A DNA stretch of 64,000 nucleotides from Breviolum minutum Mf 1.05b.01. Its lineage: Eukaryota; Sar; Dinophyceae; Suessiales; Symbiodiniaceae. This document shows, in pieces, positions 22,801 to 36,800 of the stretch. The stretch lies in contig DF239334.1 in assembly GCA_000507305.1 (NCBI GenBank), forward strand, positions 1 through 64,000, written 5' to 3'. The translations under genes were made by a program, and so were the position numbers. The number at the start of each line of letters is the position of its first letter. The first letter of the stretch is position 1. The notes under the pieces were generated by a model. It was given only the letters and a program-made list of their open reading frames with translations, had not been told where the DNA came from and ran no database searches.

Positions 22801-25746
22801 CATGAAGGATCCAGCATGAAACTTCCCACTGGGACCCTCATAGGCCCCGAGGTCCATGAAGATCCTTAAGATCCCTACAAGTGATGTAAGTTGACTATCA
22901 AGACATCAAAGCATTGCATTGAGCTTTTTGCAGAGCATTTTTTTCAACCTTGGAGCCTTGTAATCCTTGTATTGTGTGTAGCAATCATGCAAGATTTTCT
23001 GGAGGACATGGATCTCAATCCCCCCAAGGTGGTGGCCCTCGGAGTGCCTTGTCCGCCCTTTCCGGGCAATCCGTTAGATCCTCCCTTGCGCTCACGCTTC
23101 CAAGCCCGACACATCTCTCGCGTGCCGGCGGTTTCCTGGTGGATTTGTTGATGTTTGTACACCTTGAGGTTGGGGCAGGCAGCAGATGGCAGTGGTTTAT
23201 TCTGATGTTTGTTGTTCTATGTTGATGTTGTTCTATTATTGTTTTCATGTTGTCGATTTGTTTGCATGTGTGATAGTCATGGATCTCTTTGAGTTTGCAA
23301 TGCTGTGATATACAAGGCATCCAGCCCAACACCGATTCAATGATTTTGCGCGATTGATTCATACACTTCTTAGCTTGGTGGTGGTGCCGAAATTCCGCCA
23401 ACTCTTTTCAGTCATGTTACAAGTACGATCTTAGCACGCTGTGTTTTTCACCTTGATCGGAGAATTCCGCGCACTTGGAAAGGCTGACCCCTAATAGCCC
23501 TACGGATCCCTAAGGTCTCTGAAGTGGAGCAGGAAAGTCTTGGTTGAATCGAAAAACTGTTGAGTTTGATTCATCAATAAACTTAATTCCCTGATTTTGG
23601 ACAGCTTCCTGCCTGATTGGTACTTCACTTGTGGGAAGGAGCCATACATTGACCGAGACATGTTGGTAGTTGATGATAGGTAAAGAGATTCATACAACCA
23701 TAGTACGGTGCAGTACTCCACAAGCTGTACTGGCCACACAGGCTCTCGGTATGTGGGTCATCGTCAGATTGGAGAAAGTGGAAAATCATCATGGAAATTC
23801 GAGACTCGAGACATAGCCTTTGAGGCCTTGCTCCTCTCCCGCCTACGCAGCCATGCTCCACGGCCGGCTGGTGGGAAACTGGAGCAGCTGCTGAAGTTCT
23901 ATGAGACACTGTGGGAGTTGATGCAGACACAAGCCAGCAACCAGGCTGAAATCCATACAGCCTTTTTTTGTAATAAATTCAACTCTATATTAAGGTCCCT
24001 TGTGGAAAGCGGGAAAAACATGAAAAAACCGGAAATGCCGGAGACACTCAAAGCATATGCTCAAACTTTCGGTGGGGTGGGTTGTGGTTGCTTGACCTGT
24101 GGTTTGATAGGAAATTCACACGATACAGGTACGTATATATCATCCCTTGTGCCCTTTCTTTTGGTACAGGACCAGCACAGGATCCTTGTGTTTCAAACCC
24201 TTAGCTACCAACATATTTCCTATCCCGAAGTCTGAGATTTAGCTATTGAACGTGTCAAATTCCTTAGCGCACAAAGGGAGAAATAGCAAATTCGTTGTAC
24301 AATTACAAGAAGTCTTGCTTACAGAAACAGGTATTTGGAACAGCATTGTGAAATTCCTATGATACATTCTCATTGAACATGAATGTCATCATCATTCCTT
24401 GGACGCTGACTTGCGTTGCTTAGATACGGCGGGCATGGAAGTGCGAAGTATGGCCTTTTCTGCGCCATGTTATCCTTCTGAGGAGTCCGCCCGGAGCCCC
24501 AGCCACCATCATCCAAGATGGCATTTTGCTTATGCCACCTGATGCGCCGTTGCTGGTTGCTTTTTGGCGGGTGGTTTGAGGGTTTAGGGTGACACATGTG
24601 TTTGAGGACAGCTTTCTGGATAGTCCAAGCGTAAAGAAGTAGCAGCAATGAAAATTGATACCCGCAAATGCATCAAACTGACTCAAAATGATTGGCGATG
24701 CATAGCCAAATTTCACAAGTGGAAAACAATGATCAATGGGAAAGATGTCCCTCAACATTGCTCTGCAGGTGATTTCGGCTGCCAAGCTCTTGAACCAGTT
24801 GCCTCACCTGCCGCTGCAGGCAGTGATCCGTCGCATCTTTCCCTTTCAGGCCTGGTCGATTAACCGATCGACTTGAATGATTTGACTCCCCAACCTAAAG
24901 GGCAAGCTTTCCGGCAGTCTTTGGTGGCATGTTCACGGTGGTCGCAACTTCATGGCAAAGCAACATAGAATATCGTAAAACCAGATGAAACATCGTAAAA
25001 CCAGGAAAAACAGACAATCACTGACCAATCACCCACCCCTTCAACATTCAAACATGTTTAAACGATCTGAATACCTTGCTCTGCCAGATGGAGAGTGGCT
25101 TATTGAACGGTGCGATGAGCAAGTTGGTGGCTGACATCCTACCGCCCAACGAAGCCACTGAAGCTATGCACATCAGCGAGGTGAAAGCTGAGACACTTGA
25201 AGAAACGTGGGATGCCAAGGTGGGCTGTTCACACCCTTCTCTGGAAGTGGAATCTATGTCGATCCAGGTGCTTAAAATTAGAATATCATAAAATATCATC
25301 ATATTATATAATTTCATTTCTATGAATTTCTGTATTTTGCTTGACAGGTGGCAGAGGTGTCCCTCCTCTGGTAGTTTGAAAGTAATCACAAACTGTGACT
25401 TGTCAGATTCATGTCATCTCAAAATGGTCACCTGAGGAATGAGCAGATTCACGTGTGCATTCGTCATGGTGAGTCCACCACTGAAGTCCGATGTCGAGGT
25501 GGCGGGTGAAACACAGCTTGTGGCACTGGGCCTGATGTTGGAAGGGTCAGACGTCTCGAGATCTCGAGTTGTAGGGACAAAATGGATCCAGTATGATCTG
25601 TTGAACAGGGAGAACTAGTTGTGAGCGCGAAGGGCATTTCAAGATCGATTAAGTTTTAAGATTCAAGACTGTTCAAGACGTGTAGTCGCAGATGTGTATG
25701 TTCAGGCACAGTCACTTAGTCCCACCAGTTCAAGTATGATGATGAA

Positions 25747-25816
<70 letters not shown>

Positions 25817-28800
25817 CATAAGCCCAAGATTGTCTGAACGGCATACATCATCATCTACCAGATTTTCTTATATAAAGATTTCAAGATGATGATGAATCCG
25901 GGTTCACGTTCACCTTTCTGCATGTAGCTCATCACATTGCCATTGCTTGTAGGTATGGGAGCTCCCCAAGTGGAGATGCTGCCAGACTTTCAGATGCAAC
26001 TACTTACAGATGCTCGCTCCGGTGGAAGGGGTCTGAGGATTTCTGATTTTTCGGATGGAGTCATGAGTAGTCAAATAGTCTATCGAATATCTTTGGCATG
26101 TAGTCAATATATATATATATATACAGATTACAGGATAATTTTTGGATTTTACAATTAAGAGTGAATCTTCTGGCAAATGGATCCCATGGATCCCAATCAG
26201 AGTCTGCACCAAGGAGATGGTTTGTTCAGCATCTATTGGCCAAGATCTTTGCTTGATTGGACCTCGAGGAGAAGGAAAGACTTTTCTGGCACAGCAGTTT
26301 GCTGGGTGCTTGGGACATTCCCAAATCTACACCTTGTTTCTTGGTCAGCTTAAATGACTTCAATTCTTATGCCAGGACCACATCTGAAGAATGAAACTTG
26401 TTTCTTGAGATTTCCTGAGCCGCAACTACATAGAACTGCTAAAAGACCTTTCAACCGAGAGTATGCTGGAGCTAGCCAAGTGTTTCCAGTTTTTCCAACT
26501 CCCAACCAGTTGATAAATCCAGTGGGAAATGCGGTGTTGCTCCGAGTTTTTGAGCACTGTCATCGGCGCAGGTTTTTGCACGAGGAAATGACCGCCCGGG
26601 ATCTTTTTCAAAGGCTGCTCAGAAGAACTGAACCTGAATTTGGGGCAACATTAACACATGGAACAAGCGTAACAAGCCTTCATTTCTTGGAATTTCAATT
26701 GAACAGAGAGTGACATTTTGACATTAACCAGGAATGGCCCTTTGGTCTTCCCGACCCCCAGGCGGAACACCAACAACCAGGGGGAGAGTATTTGGGAACC
26801 TTCGCCATTGCTACAAGCCATGGAGCAGCCTTGGCTGAGAAAATGTGGAGAAAGTGTCCATTGATAAGTTCAGCAAAGGTACTGTGGCAATCTCTGGCAT
26901 GAGGATTATTATATTATCATGATATTATTGGTCATGGCTACTTGGTTAAGGCGTTTTTGTTTGAACACAGGCTAAATTTGTCTAATCACCAATGCCAATC
27001 GGAGACGGACCTGCAGTCTAAGAAGCCAAGTTGGAGTCAGAGTCATAGAGTCCCAACCATGTTCGGAATATCTTTATATACGAAAGATATTGAAAGATAT
27101 CACCGGAAGCATTGCTACTTTTTTTCAATCTGTTTCAGGCATGGAGGTCTTTGTGTCCTCGATGGCTTGCAACAACTGCGTCCTATGACTCTAAGTGCGC
27201 TGGCACCATTGCTCCAGGAGGGGATGCTGTGAGGGAACTGGTCTCGATGCTTTTAGGATAAATCTTCATCTGAAGATGTCGGAACGATTTGTGGGGAAGA
27301 TTTATGGTTTAAACTATTTGCAGTTGGACGTGCACATGCGTCCTATTTTCTAGTTTCTATGAAGGAATGAATAAGGATAAACAATTTTTTTACAGCAGAT
27401 GATGTGGCTAAGTGGCATTTTCTTGTTTCACTTCCACTTGAAGCCGCCAGGATCGCGAGGTGACCCTGTACGATGGTGTTCGCTTCATCTCTTCCTGGCG
27501 TTGGCAGCACTTGCAGGGACGCATGACCAAACAGGCACGCGAACAGATGCGCGTGACACATCCCAGCTTTCGGGTGCTGGCACTGGCAACACCTCCCAAA
27601 GTGACACTTGGTGAAGGTGACATGGAATGACATGGAGGATGGTACCCTGGTACCCGCAATGAGGAGATTTTGAAGGAAACAACTTCCAGGCTCTCAAGCA
27701 ACAAGTCGATAAATTGTTTGGGTGATGCGAAGGTCCAAACTCGTGTCCTAGATGATCCTGGGATCTTATGTAATTTCATGACTTTTCAACACTTTTCCAT
27801 GTTTTGTTCTACAAGATTTTGTTCAGCCAACCGCATGGCTAAGGAAGGGTTGGTTGACCAACGAAACTTTACAGCTCTTCCACTTCTTTGTGCTTCCCCG
27901 GCAGGTGGAGTTGCTCCTTGGGCCTTGAAATATGTGATGCGTTGGATAGCTGTTAGCACATGTTACCACAAGATGTTGCCACAGGTCACTTTTCACCTTC
28001 CGAATCCCATGAGGTTTCCAGTGGTGGCGAGTTCAGTTCCTCAATGTTCGACCGAGATGATACAACAACTTCTGAAGCTTCGTACATTGCTGTTGGATGC
28101 ATCCTTGGATTCAAGCTCACCCTTGTGGTCAGGAGACTTGCCCTCAAGAGTTGCTGGTGTTTTTTTTCCCTGAAGATCTATAGATCGTCTCGAATGGAAT
28201 GCTCAGATCTTTGCTGCCGTTTTTTTCTCCATGAGTTCAGAGAGTTCTTCTGCGCAAATGTAAAGCTTCTACTTTTCAAAACTTCTAAACTTACATTTAA
28301 GGATTACTTCAGGTCAAGTACGTACACAGAGCAGAGTGTATTCTGACGGATGGGGCGAGCATGTTCCAGTTGGATGGTTTCTCCAAATGTGATAGATACA
28401 TGTAAGGATAGTAGTGAAGGAGCCCGGCCCCACATACGCACTTTCAATGATCGCTTGGTATCGCTTGGTTCGGTTGTCCTGAGGTAACAACCCCCTGGAC
28501 ACCCAAGGAGCCATCACTCCTACGGTGATGCTCTCATTGCGTGCCCTCCTCCGTGCAGCTCGCTTGGCCACTGTGAGTGATGCCCAGGAGATGCAGGGAG
28601 ATGGGGGCCAAGTTGTGCTGGATGGGATGGGGTTGGGCTGCTGGGAGGGGTCCATATATCGCCTGAGGATGTGGCGGATTATTTGCAGTCGGCTTTGATG
28701 ATGGAGTTCATGCCACCCAATGAAGGTGCTGCTGTGGCCAAGATCTTGAAAATGGCAGGCTTTACGCTGAGGAGCTGTTGGTGAAATTGGGTGGACATGT

Positions 28801-31800
28801 TTTGCTGGTGTGGGCTATTGACTGAGAGTAGCATTTATACCGTGTATAACGTAGGCAACATGATGCAATTCTGCGTGTTGGTAAGGTGAGCCAACCTAAT
28901 TCTGGAAATCCAAGAACTCCATGCAATGAATATCGAATGTCATCAACTCAGTTTCCTCACCAACAGTGGTGAATGAAAGACAGTGTTGACTCTTGACCTC
29001 AACAGAAAAAATTGATGTTTTATGATCAGCTTCAACAATTTTTTTATGGCTTCGGGTAGGTTCGGTTCAGATTTACCATTCAAATATAGATGAATTGAGT
29101 TCTTTCTTCAAAAAAAACATATAAGTTTCATGGAACAAATCAACGTCAGCGGAAAAGCGACCCTTTTCTGGTGGCGTTTTTCCATCATAAGGAGCAAGAT
29201 GGAACGTTTGGCTGAAGCCTCTGGGATGACCATCGAGGCGGCTAGCCCGGCCAACGGGGACAGCATACTACGGATTGGTACAGCACAGTGCAGGGTGGAG
29301 CTTCCCAGTGAAATTGCATTGATACCAGCCACTTGGATAAAAGTTGAGGGGAATTGGGCTAGTCGGCTAGTCTTCTGCAGCTCAGAAAGTTGTTTTCCCC
29401 GCAGTGCCAGAATGAATCGTAGCATTTGCTTCAAAGCTCAATGAAAAGAATGCACAAGAAAGGCCATTTTGCATCCATCGTCTTGTATTATTTTGTGACA
29501 TCGCATAATCTCAAGTCCATATTTAGGATTTCAGACACTGTATCAAAATGATATTGTTATGTCTTAACAACTAACCAATCTTGAACTCTTAGTTACTGAT
29601 GTTGCTATAATGATGTAGACAGATGCCGTTGCATGTTTTTTAGGATCTGTTTGTGTTCACGCTTCTGCCTTATCCTCGCAGTGCTTATATTGAGGAAACC
29701 AAATTCTTCGACAATCCGTGCCTTCGGCCGAATGATGCTTGTGGCTGTGCATGTATCTCGGGGGGTATTTTGGGAATTTCTGTTTCGGAGACTTGGCTGG
29801 TACCCTGCCCAGTGCCTTGAAATCAAGGCAACAAACTTTGTCCCTGCATGATATGTTGCGTGATATGGCAGCTGGCGAGCATTTGTTGTTGATGGGGAAT
29901 CAAGGTGTGGGCAGCTTGGTTGCAAACATTTTCTTGGGATCCTGCATGTTGTATGCATCCAGCAACAAAAAAAAGGAACTTCTTGCACTTTGAATTGATC
30001 CGGGTATAGCAATCGCTAAAGGAGTTCTGACAGCCGAGAAGCTTTTGGTGAATGTTCATCACCCATCAGCCGAGGCAAAAATAAACTTATTGATCGCCTC
30101 TTGATGTTGCTACACCGTGAACGCTACAGCCTAAGAATTCTTGAGGGTCCGGTTGGATGGGGAGATCTGTTGACGTATGAGAATTACCCTGTGATTAGCA
30201 ACTGAACATGGACATTCAAGGACATCAGCCAAGTAAACGGCCTGGACCAGTCGATCGACATAGAAGCTGCATTTTGCTGTAACCAACATGGATGTACCTG
30301 AGGTGAATATATTCAGCTTCATCGTGATACCACAGTGGGATCTTTGACCCTTGTCCCCAATCTCCGGAATGGAGTGGTTTCTTTCGACGACTCCCCGCTG
30401 GTGTCCTGGTGGAAAGTGCTGGGTGTTTGCTTGGCGGAAGGCTGGGGAAGGCCCACAAGCATCAGCCCTGAGTTTGTTTTTGCGCAGTTTTGCATGCAAG
30501 AATGTTAAAAGTATGTTAAAAGTAGTTTCTGAAATGGCAGAGTTGCAAAACAGATCAACCATTATCCCCTGCTTCAGTGAATTGAACATGGCTCCCAAAG
30601 GCATTTTTCAGAAGAAGAATTCGTTTGTATAGGGATTTCCCATGAATTTCCCCTAGCCATTTCAGGGTTGTCCAAATTGATTCAGTTGAGGTGAAGGCCA
30701 TGCTCTTCGGCCGTGTCCTGGTGATCGATGAGTTTGACAAAGCACCCACGGAGGTGGTGTTGACGTTGAAGGGTCTCCTGCACCTTGGAACAGAAAGGGA
30801 GAAATTTGAACATGTTGGCTGTGAATGTGAGCAATCATAAGGAAGACATGGAAAGAATGGAAACACTACCAAGGATATGATATGTAAGTTGATATGCCTG
30901 AGGAAAGCACCCGTGAATTTCTATGATATGACAATCTGGCTATGTTCGGCAGCACTTGGAATGAAATCACCCTCCCATTACGTTTCATGCTTTCACCTGA
31001 AGTTCAGGAACAGGCATGAACAACTCGGCTTCGGCCATGTCAGGGAGTGATCAGTGAAACATGCCCAGCATCAATCTGCCACTGCTGCTACATTTGATTT
31101 TCTCAGCCATGAGGCAAGACGGTGAGATCATTTTGGTGGACGGCCGGCGTTTTGTCAAGTCAGCCAGTGTGAGATGTCTCTCCCCAAGGGATCAGATGAT
31201 TCATCAGAACTTTCAGGCTGCTGGCGGTTGGTTGAGGGCCGGGTGGGCCTAGAAGACATGAATGCAATGGAATGCCATCTCCTCCTTTCTCCTCATGCTT
31301 GAAACGGAAGCCAATATGTGAACATCCATTTATGATCAGAATTGGTGACAAATCATCCGACACATCTTGGGCTTGCAAAGGTATATGATGCCTTTACCTT
31401 ACAAAAGATGAGAACAATTGATGAACACACGTATGAATCAAAAACTGCAACAGCCTGGACAACGTCGGGCGCGTAAAAAGGGTCAGAACCACCAGGTGGT
31501 CGCTCTTGCGAATCGCCCTGGCTTTCCTTTCCTTGGCAACGACTTCTTTCGGGAGATGGGTGATTGCTGCTTGCTTCAAATGCGAAGTCAACTTGGAGCA
31601 AGGAATAGTGAGAATCAGCTGGGGGAGACGGAAAAATAGAAAAGTATCGGACGGTATAGAAAGTTTTCACACACTTGGACCTACTAACCAGGCTCAAGTT
31701 GAAGCAGGCTACGTTTTTTCAGGCTTCCGCCAACCTGCTAAGTCGTTTTTTGGAAATTGCTTGACCTCAACTTCACGACAACCCCATTGAAATTCTCTGA

Positions 31801-32189
31801 GGGGTCCTCTCAACTTATGTTTGGAAAGTTGCCCCCCTGTGCCTTTCTCATTGAGGCTTTGCCTGCCATGCCATCCATAATCCAGACGAAGAGTCAGAGG
31901 TGGCGATGCTAAAGACACTGGGACTTGGGCTTTTAGCTTGTTTGGGTGGAACCATCCGTTCAAACCCATGTTTGCCTTCAAAACACCATTTGGGGGAACG
32001 GTAGTTGGGGGAAAATACCGCAATTTGAACTGTTTGAGACTAAGTTCTTCTTGCATTCAATCATTTTGCTATACTGCATGCTTCAGTCATTCACCTGCCA
32101 TTAAGTATGAATCCCTGAAGCTCCACTAAGAATATGAAACAATTCAGTAGAGTGAAGTTGAGTCTTGCAGCTTGCCTTTTGTATGACTC

Positions 32190-32248
<59 letters not shown>

Positions 32249-33050
32249 CATTTCAAATATCATTTGATTTCGTCATACTAGTAACATGTTTCTACAACTT
32301 CCCACCTTCCACCTTTTCACAGTGAGGTCCTACGCCCCGGACGTGAAGACGGAGCTGTTGCAGCTGCTTTCGGCTTCCTTCACCGAGTTGCGGCAGCTCG
32401 TGGAGGTGAAATGACCGAAAAATTTCGGTATTTAGAAATTCTAGAGAAATTGTAGGGGAAACTATCCGGGAAACCATGGGTAAAGCTAGGTTTCGTACAA
32501 TGTTTCGCATTCGTTTGTTTGGAATCTGTGTATGCTTAGCATTGTTTGCCTCAGCCCAGTGATTTTTTTGTTTTGATTCGCATTTGAAAGACTTGAATTC
32601 ACCTTCACTTGCCATTATCAGTGCGGGCAAAGCAAAGTAGGTCTTGGTAGGTCTGATAGGTGAAAGTACTACCAACTGAACAGTAACTGTTACCTGGTTG
32701 TGCTATTGACTTCAGTCGAGATAATATCCATTGTTGAGATGTACGAGTTTGAGATTTGACACCTTGGCGATTTGTGTAAGTTGTCATATCCAAGGCGGGA
32801 AAGTTGTCATATCCATACTCCACTCGTGAATTGGTGAACCTTGTGCGACATTTGCAGCATTTCCCAGATGATGCCCTCTCAGATGTCATTGAAGCTCGGT
32901 CAATCTTAAACATTGACTGGCCGAAACTGTTTGATGTTGAATGATGATGGCATGATGCAGATGATTGATAAGGTCTTGGTGCTTCTGAAGATGACGAAGA
33001 CGATATGCTGCTGATGATATGCTGATGGTTATTGTGAGGATGATGGTGAC

Positions 33051-33091
<41 letters not shown>

Positions 33092-33775
33092 CGACGACGA
33101 CGACGACGACGATGACGACGACGACCACGACGAAGACGCGACGAAGATGACAGCGATGGTGTTGTTGGTGCTGCTGCTGGCTGCACTGTTGACCACGAGC
33201 TGTTCAGCACGTCTTCCGCAACACTCCGATCTTGATTCCATTGTCACCACACTCACTCCCTTAACGATTTTCAACATATTCCAACCTTCAAAATCTCAGG
33301 AGAACGTTTTTGCCTTTGACGTCTACGAAACCGAGCTTCGACGTTTGGTGCTGGAGGTCTTTCAACGTCATGGTCTCCCCATTGCTGCGGGCTCCGCAGC
33401 CACTCCTGGCTCAGTGCAGCGCCAGCATCTTTTGCCACCCCCACGGGTGTACGGTCACCTACGAAGGGATGAAGGCATGGATCTAAGGGATCTAAAAATG
33501 CTTGGGACTATCGTGGTATAAAACATCCTAAGATATTCCAAGGGCGGCTATGACATTGAACGTGATGTATTATGGGAGTATAGTTTTCGCAGAAGGCATC
33601 AATTCCTGAAGAAGATTCAGATGGTACTTGTGGCTCACATCAATGACAAACAAGCCATCGATGACGACAATGGTGACGACGATAATTAGGATTACAGTAG
33701 TACAATGACTAAATGTGATTGTATGCCGATGATGAAGGAGATGATGAGCAATGTGCATCTGTATTTGATTGGATC

Positions 33776-33811
<36 letters not shown>

Positions 33812-33824
33812 CGATGACGATGAC

Positions 33825-33867
<43 letters not shown>

Positions 33868-36800
33868 GTGGCACTGAAAAAGAGATGGTGGAATAAGTCT
33901 ATTATAAGAGGAAGTCCATTGGTTTATGGCAGGTGCTGCCTTTGATACCATGTCCATGACCCACAGCATGTTGGAGCGACAGTGGAGCAAAACATGGCGC
34001 GGTGCAGATGAAGAAGGTAAGCAACTCTGCGGCTCAGGGGCTGGGGAAGTCACCTGTCAGGTCGGTCAGTTGGAACCAGCCAAAAGGTTTGGGCATGTTC
34101 GGCATGGCCCACGGACAAAGACATAAAAAAGACAACGTCACCGTCTCAACGTTTCAAAAAATTGTCCCAAATTTTCCATTTAGCTTTTTCCATCTACATG
34201 GGGTTTAAACAGTGTCAAGATCTATTGGGCAATGGATGGCAATGGTGAAGAGTTCCAGTCCCATTTTCCAGCAGGTGAGGCTGGTGCTGAGTGGCAGCCA
34301 TTGGAGCTGCATTCGGCTCGAGCACAACAGTTCTCTGAGGAGGAAGTGTGGAACGGGAAGCTTTCAACTTTATGATTATTTATTATTATTGACTATCTAC
34401 CTGCAAAAAAAAAATGTCAAAGCAGAGTTTTCAATGGAAGACACCCACCAAATCACCAAGTTGAAAGAGCCAATGCCAATGTCACAATTGTTATGGAGTG
34501 TACAACTGCGGATGCAGTTGACCTATTGCTGTGACACATCCAAACTCGTTCGAGTTGGCTGCACAATAGGTAGTATCCTCCGGCCAAATCAAATCAAGAG
34601 CAGAAGTTCCATGTTTTTGTTGCTGTGTTTGGGCCTGCGACCACATTGATGCATTCTTAGAAAGCGACACTTCACTGCCTTTCAATTGGACCTGTTGTAT
34701 CCTGTTTGCATCTTGTATATACTGTGCTCATATGCGCACTCAGCGATATTTTTCTTGCCTCAACGTCGCCTTTGTCTTTGCTACAGTGGTGTTCAAAATA
34801 TGCAGCAGTCAGAATCCCTTCAAGAGTTTATTTCAAAACCAGGAAGGATCATGATTTTGGAACAAACTTGGCCATGTGGTCTTCAACTGTCCTGAAAAAT
34901 GCGTGCAAGCATACAGTCCACAAGGGATTGCGCCAGATTGAACTCATGGCCGGAGTGCAGCTGTTTTTTTTTCCGGTTTTTCTTCGATGCCCAGGAGCTC
35001 TGGTTTCGCCTTGGTTCCGTGACAAAGGAAGGGGTCCTCATCCAGGGCACCTCGTTTCGAAATCAATGCGTTGGGTGTTGAGGGACGTTGAGGTCCGAAA
35101 CCCTGACCTGAAAAGTTCCCACAATTTTGCGTGATTTGTGGGCCCAATGTGTTATGCGAGCTGGGTATATGTGGAAAATGGAGGAACATCCTGCTTGTGG
35201 CTTCCCACCTCAGAATGACACTTCGAGCCTAGGCTTAAATCCATTGACGGGACGTTGGTTGGGGAACTTGTTGTCAATGGCAGCCGCAGAACAGATGCTT
35301 TGCATCCTGAGCAGTCAGAGACTCGGCGGAAAACATGACATGCTGTGGACCATTGAGATGCATTGGCTAGCCCAGGCTTACCATGCCCATCTACACCAAT
35401 TACACCCCTAGCCTCATTGGGCCTTCCTGTTGAAAGGTAGGTTGTTTTCTCATGTTTTCTCCGAGCTGCTGTTAAACATTGGCACCTTTTCTGGCCATCC
35501 AAGACACCACTCCGGGTACTTGGAGGATCAAGTAGTTAGTAACCCTCATCTATAAGCCATCTAAGCCATTTGGAAGGGGAACAACCCTAGGGGACGTACT
35601 AACCATGGTTATTAACCACTTACTAATGGGTCCAAGTAAGTAGGCTCTAGCAGGACTACCGAGGCCAGGGATCATGACCACTGAGGATGATTTTGCATGT
35701 GTGCGATTTGAAGATGAAGCAATGCCGCCAGCTGCCATTGGCACCCAATGGGCATGGTGCCCTCTTCCGTTCGAATGGCGGGAACACTGCCATGATATCT
35801 TTTGGAGGCGAAGCAGTTGTGAATCACCAGGTACTCTGGCTATCTCTGGAAACTACTGTGATCATCCCCCTTAAATCCACTTACATCTCAATCGCCTCAA
35901 TCCATAGCTGTGCAGGTTGTCTTTGTGCCTACGATGCAAGGCACAGTTCGTTGCTTCGTATTCGGCCAAGCTCTGGGCACGTTGATGCCTTCCACCTTCC
36001 ATTGGAAGCGGAAGGATACACAAGACTCGTAGCGTGGCATGAGAATCTCGTGATCTTTGCTGAAGGGGGGCAGGAGAGGGAAGTCTTGGGAGAGTTGGGA
36101 AACTTTCAGAAGGCTACAAACCGACACAGGGCGCATGGTGGTTTAATTTTCTTTGGGATGGGCACTGAGTGGCTCTTTGACAACACATGCACTTGGACTG
36201 TACCGTGGTCATGTGACAGAGATTCCATCCTGAGCAGCGATAGGAGCTTGTTGTGGCAGATTTGGGTAGCTGTTCACAGGTGAGGATTCAATTGCACATG
36301 TCACTTGGCTGTAACCATTTGAAAGACTTTTGTGACAAACATGTCAAGACTGCATGGTCTTTGTGATGTTTGGCAGTTTGGTGTTGCCCCAATATGGAAT
36401 GATAGCCAAAAGATCCCTCAAACCCAGGACCGGTGGGCTGATGACCCTGGACGTTCTAAGCAGGTGTAGGCTGCTCTTGACCTCCAGAAGGGGTGATCGC
36501 TTTGAGCTCATTTGGACGCTCCAAGGCAGTTCTGACATGTTGATTGGAATTTTATGCGCCTTTTTTTCCCATCATTTTTTTTGACAAAAAAGGCTGGTAA
36601 AGTATTTGGAAGGTGCATAATTTTGCGAGCATGTGCAAACATTGCAAACTGCCCATCTGCATTTTCTAGCTGTTCAGGCTACCACGAAGCGTCACAAGAT
36701 GGCAAGGCTGGGCTCTGGGAACTTGGACTTGTTGAAGCCATGGGCCGTTGATTACCGTCCACTTGTGTGGTGCTTTTTGAAGTATTGCTTCTTTGCCTGT

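Noticed and set aside
33147..33521. A 124-residue protein with a signal peptide (MTAMVLLVLLLAALLTT)
   Set aside because: The hydrophobic start is intron sequence that happens to be in frame with a true VWA8 exon beginning at the AG|G near 33300.
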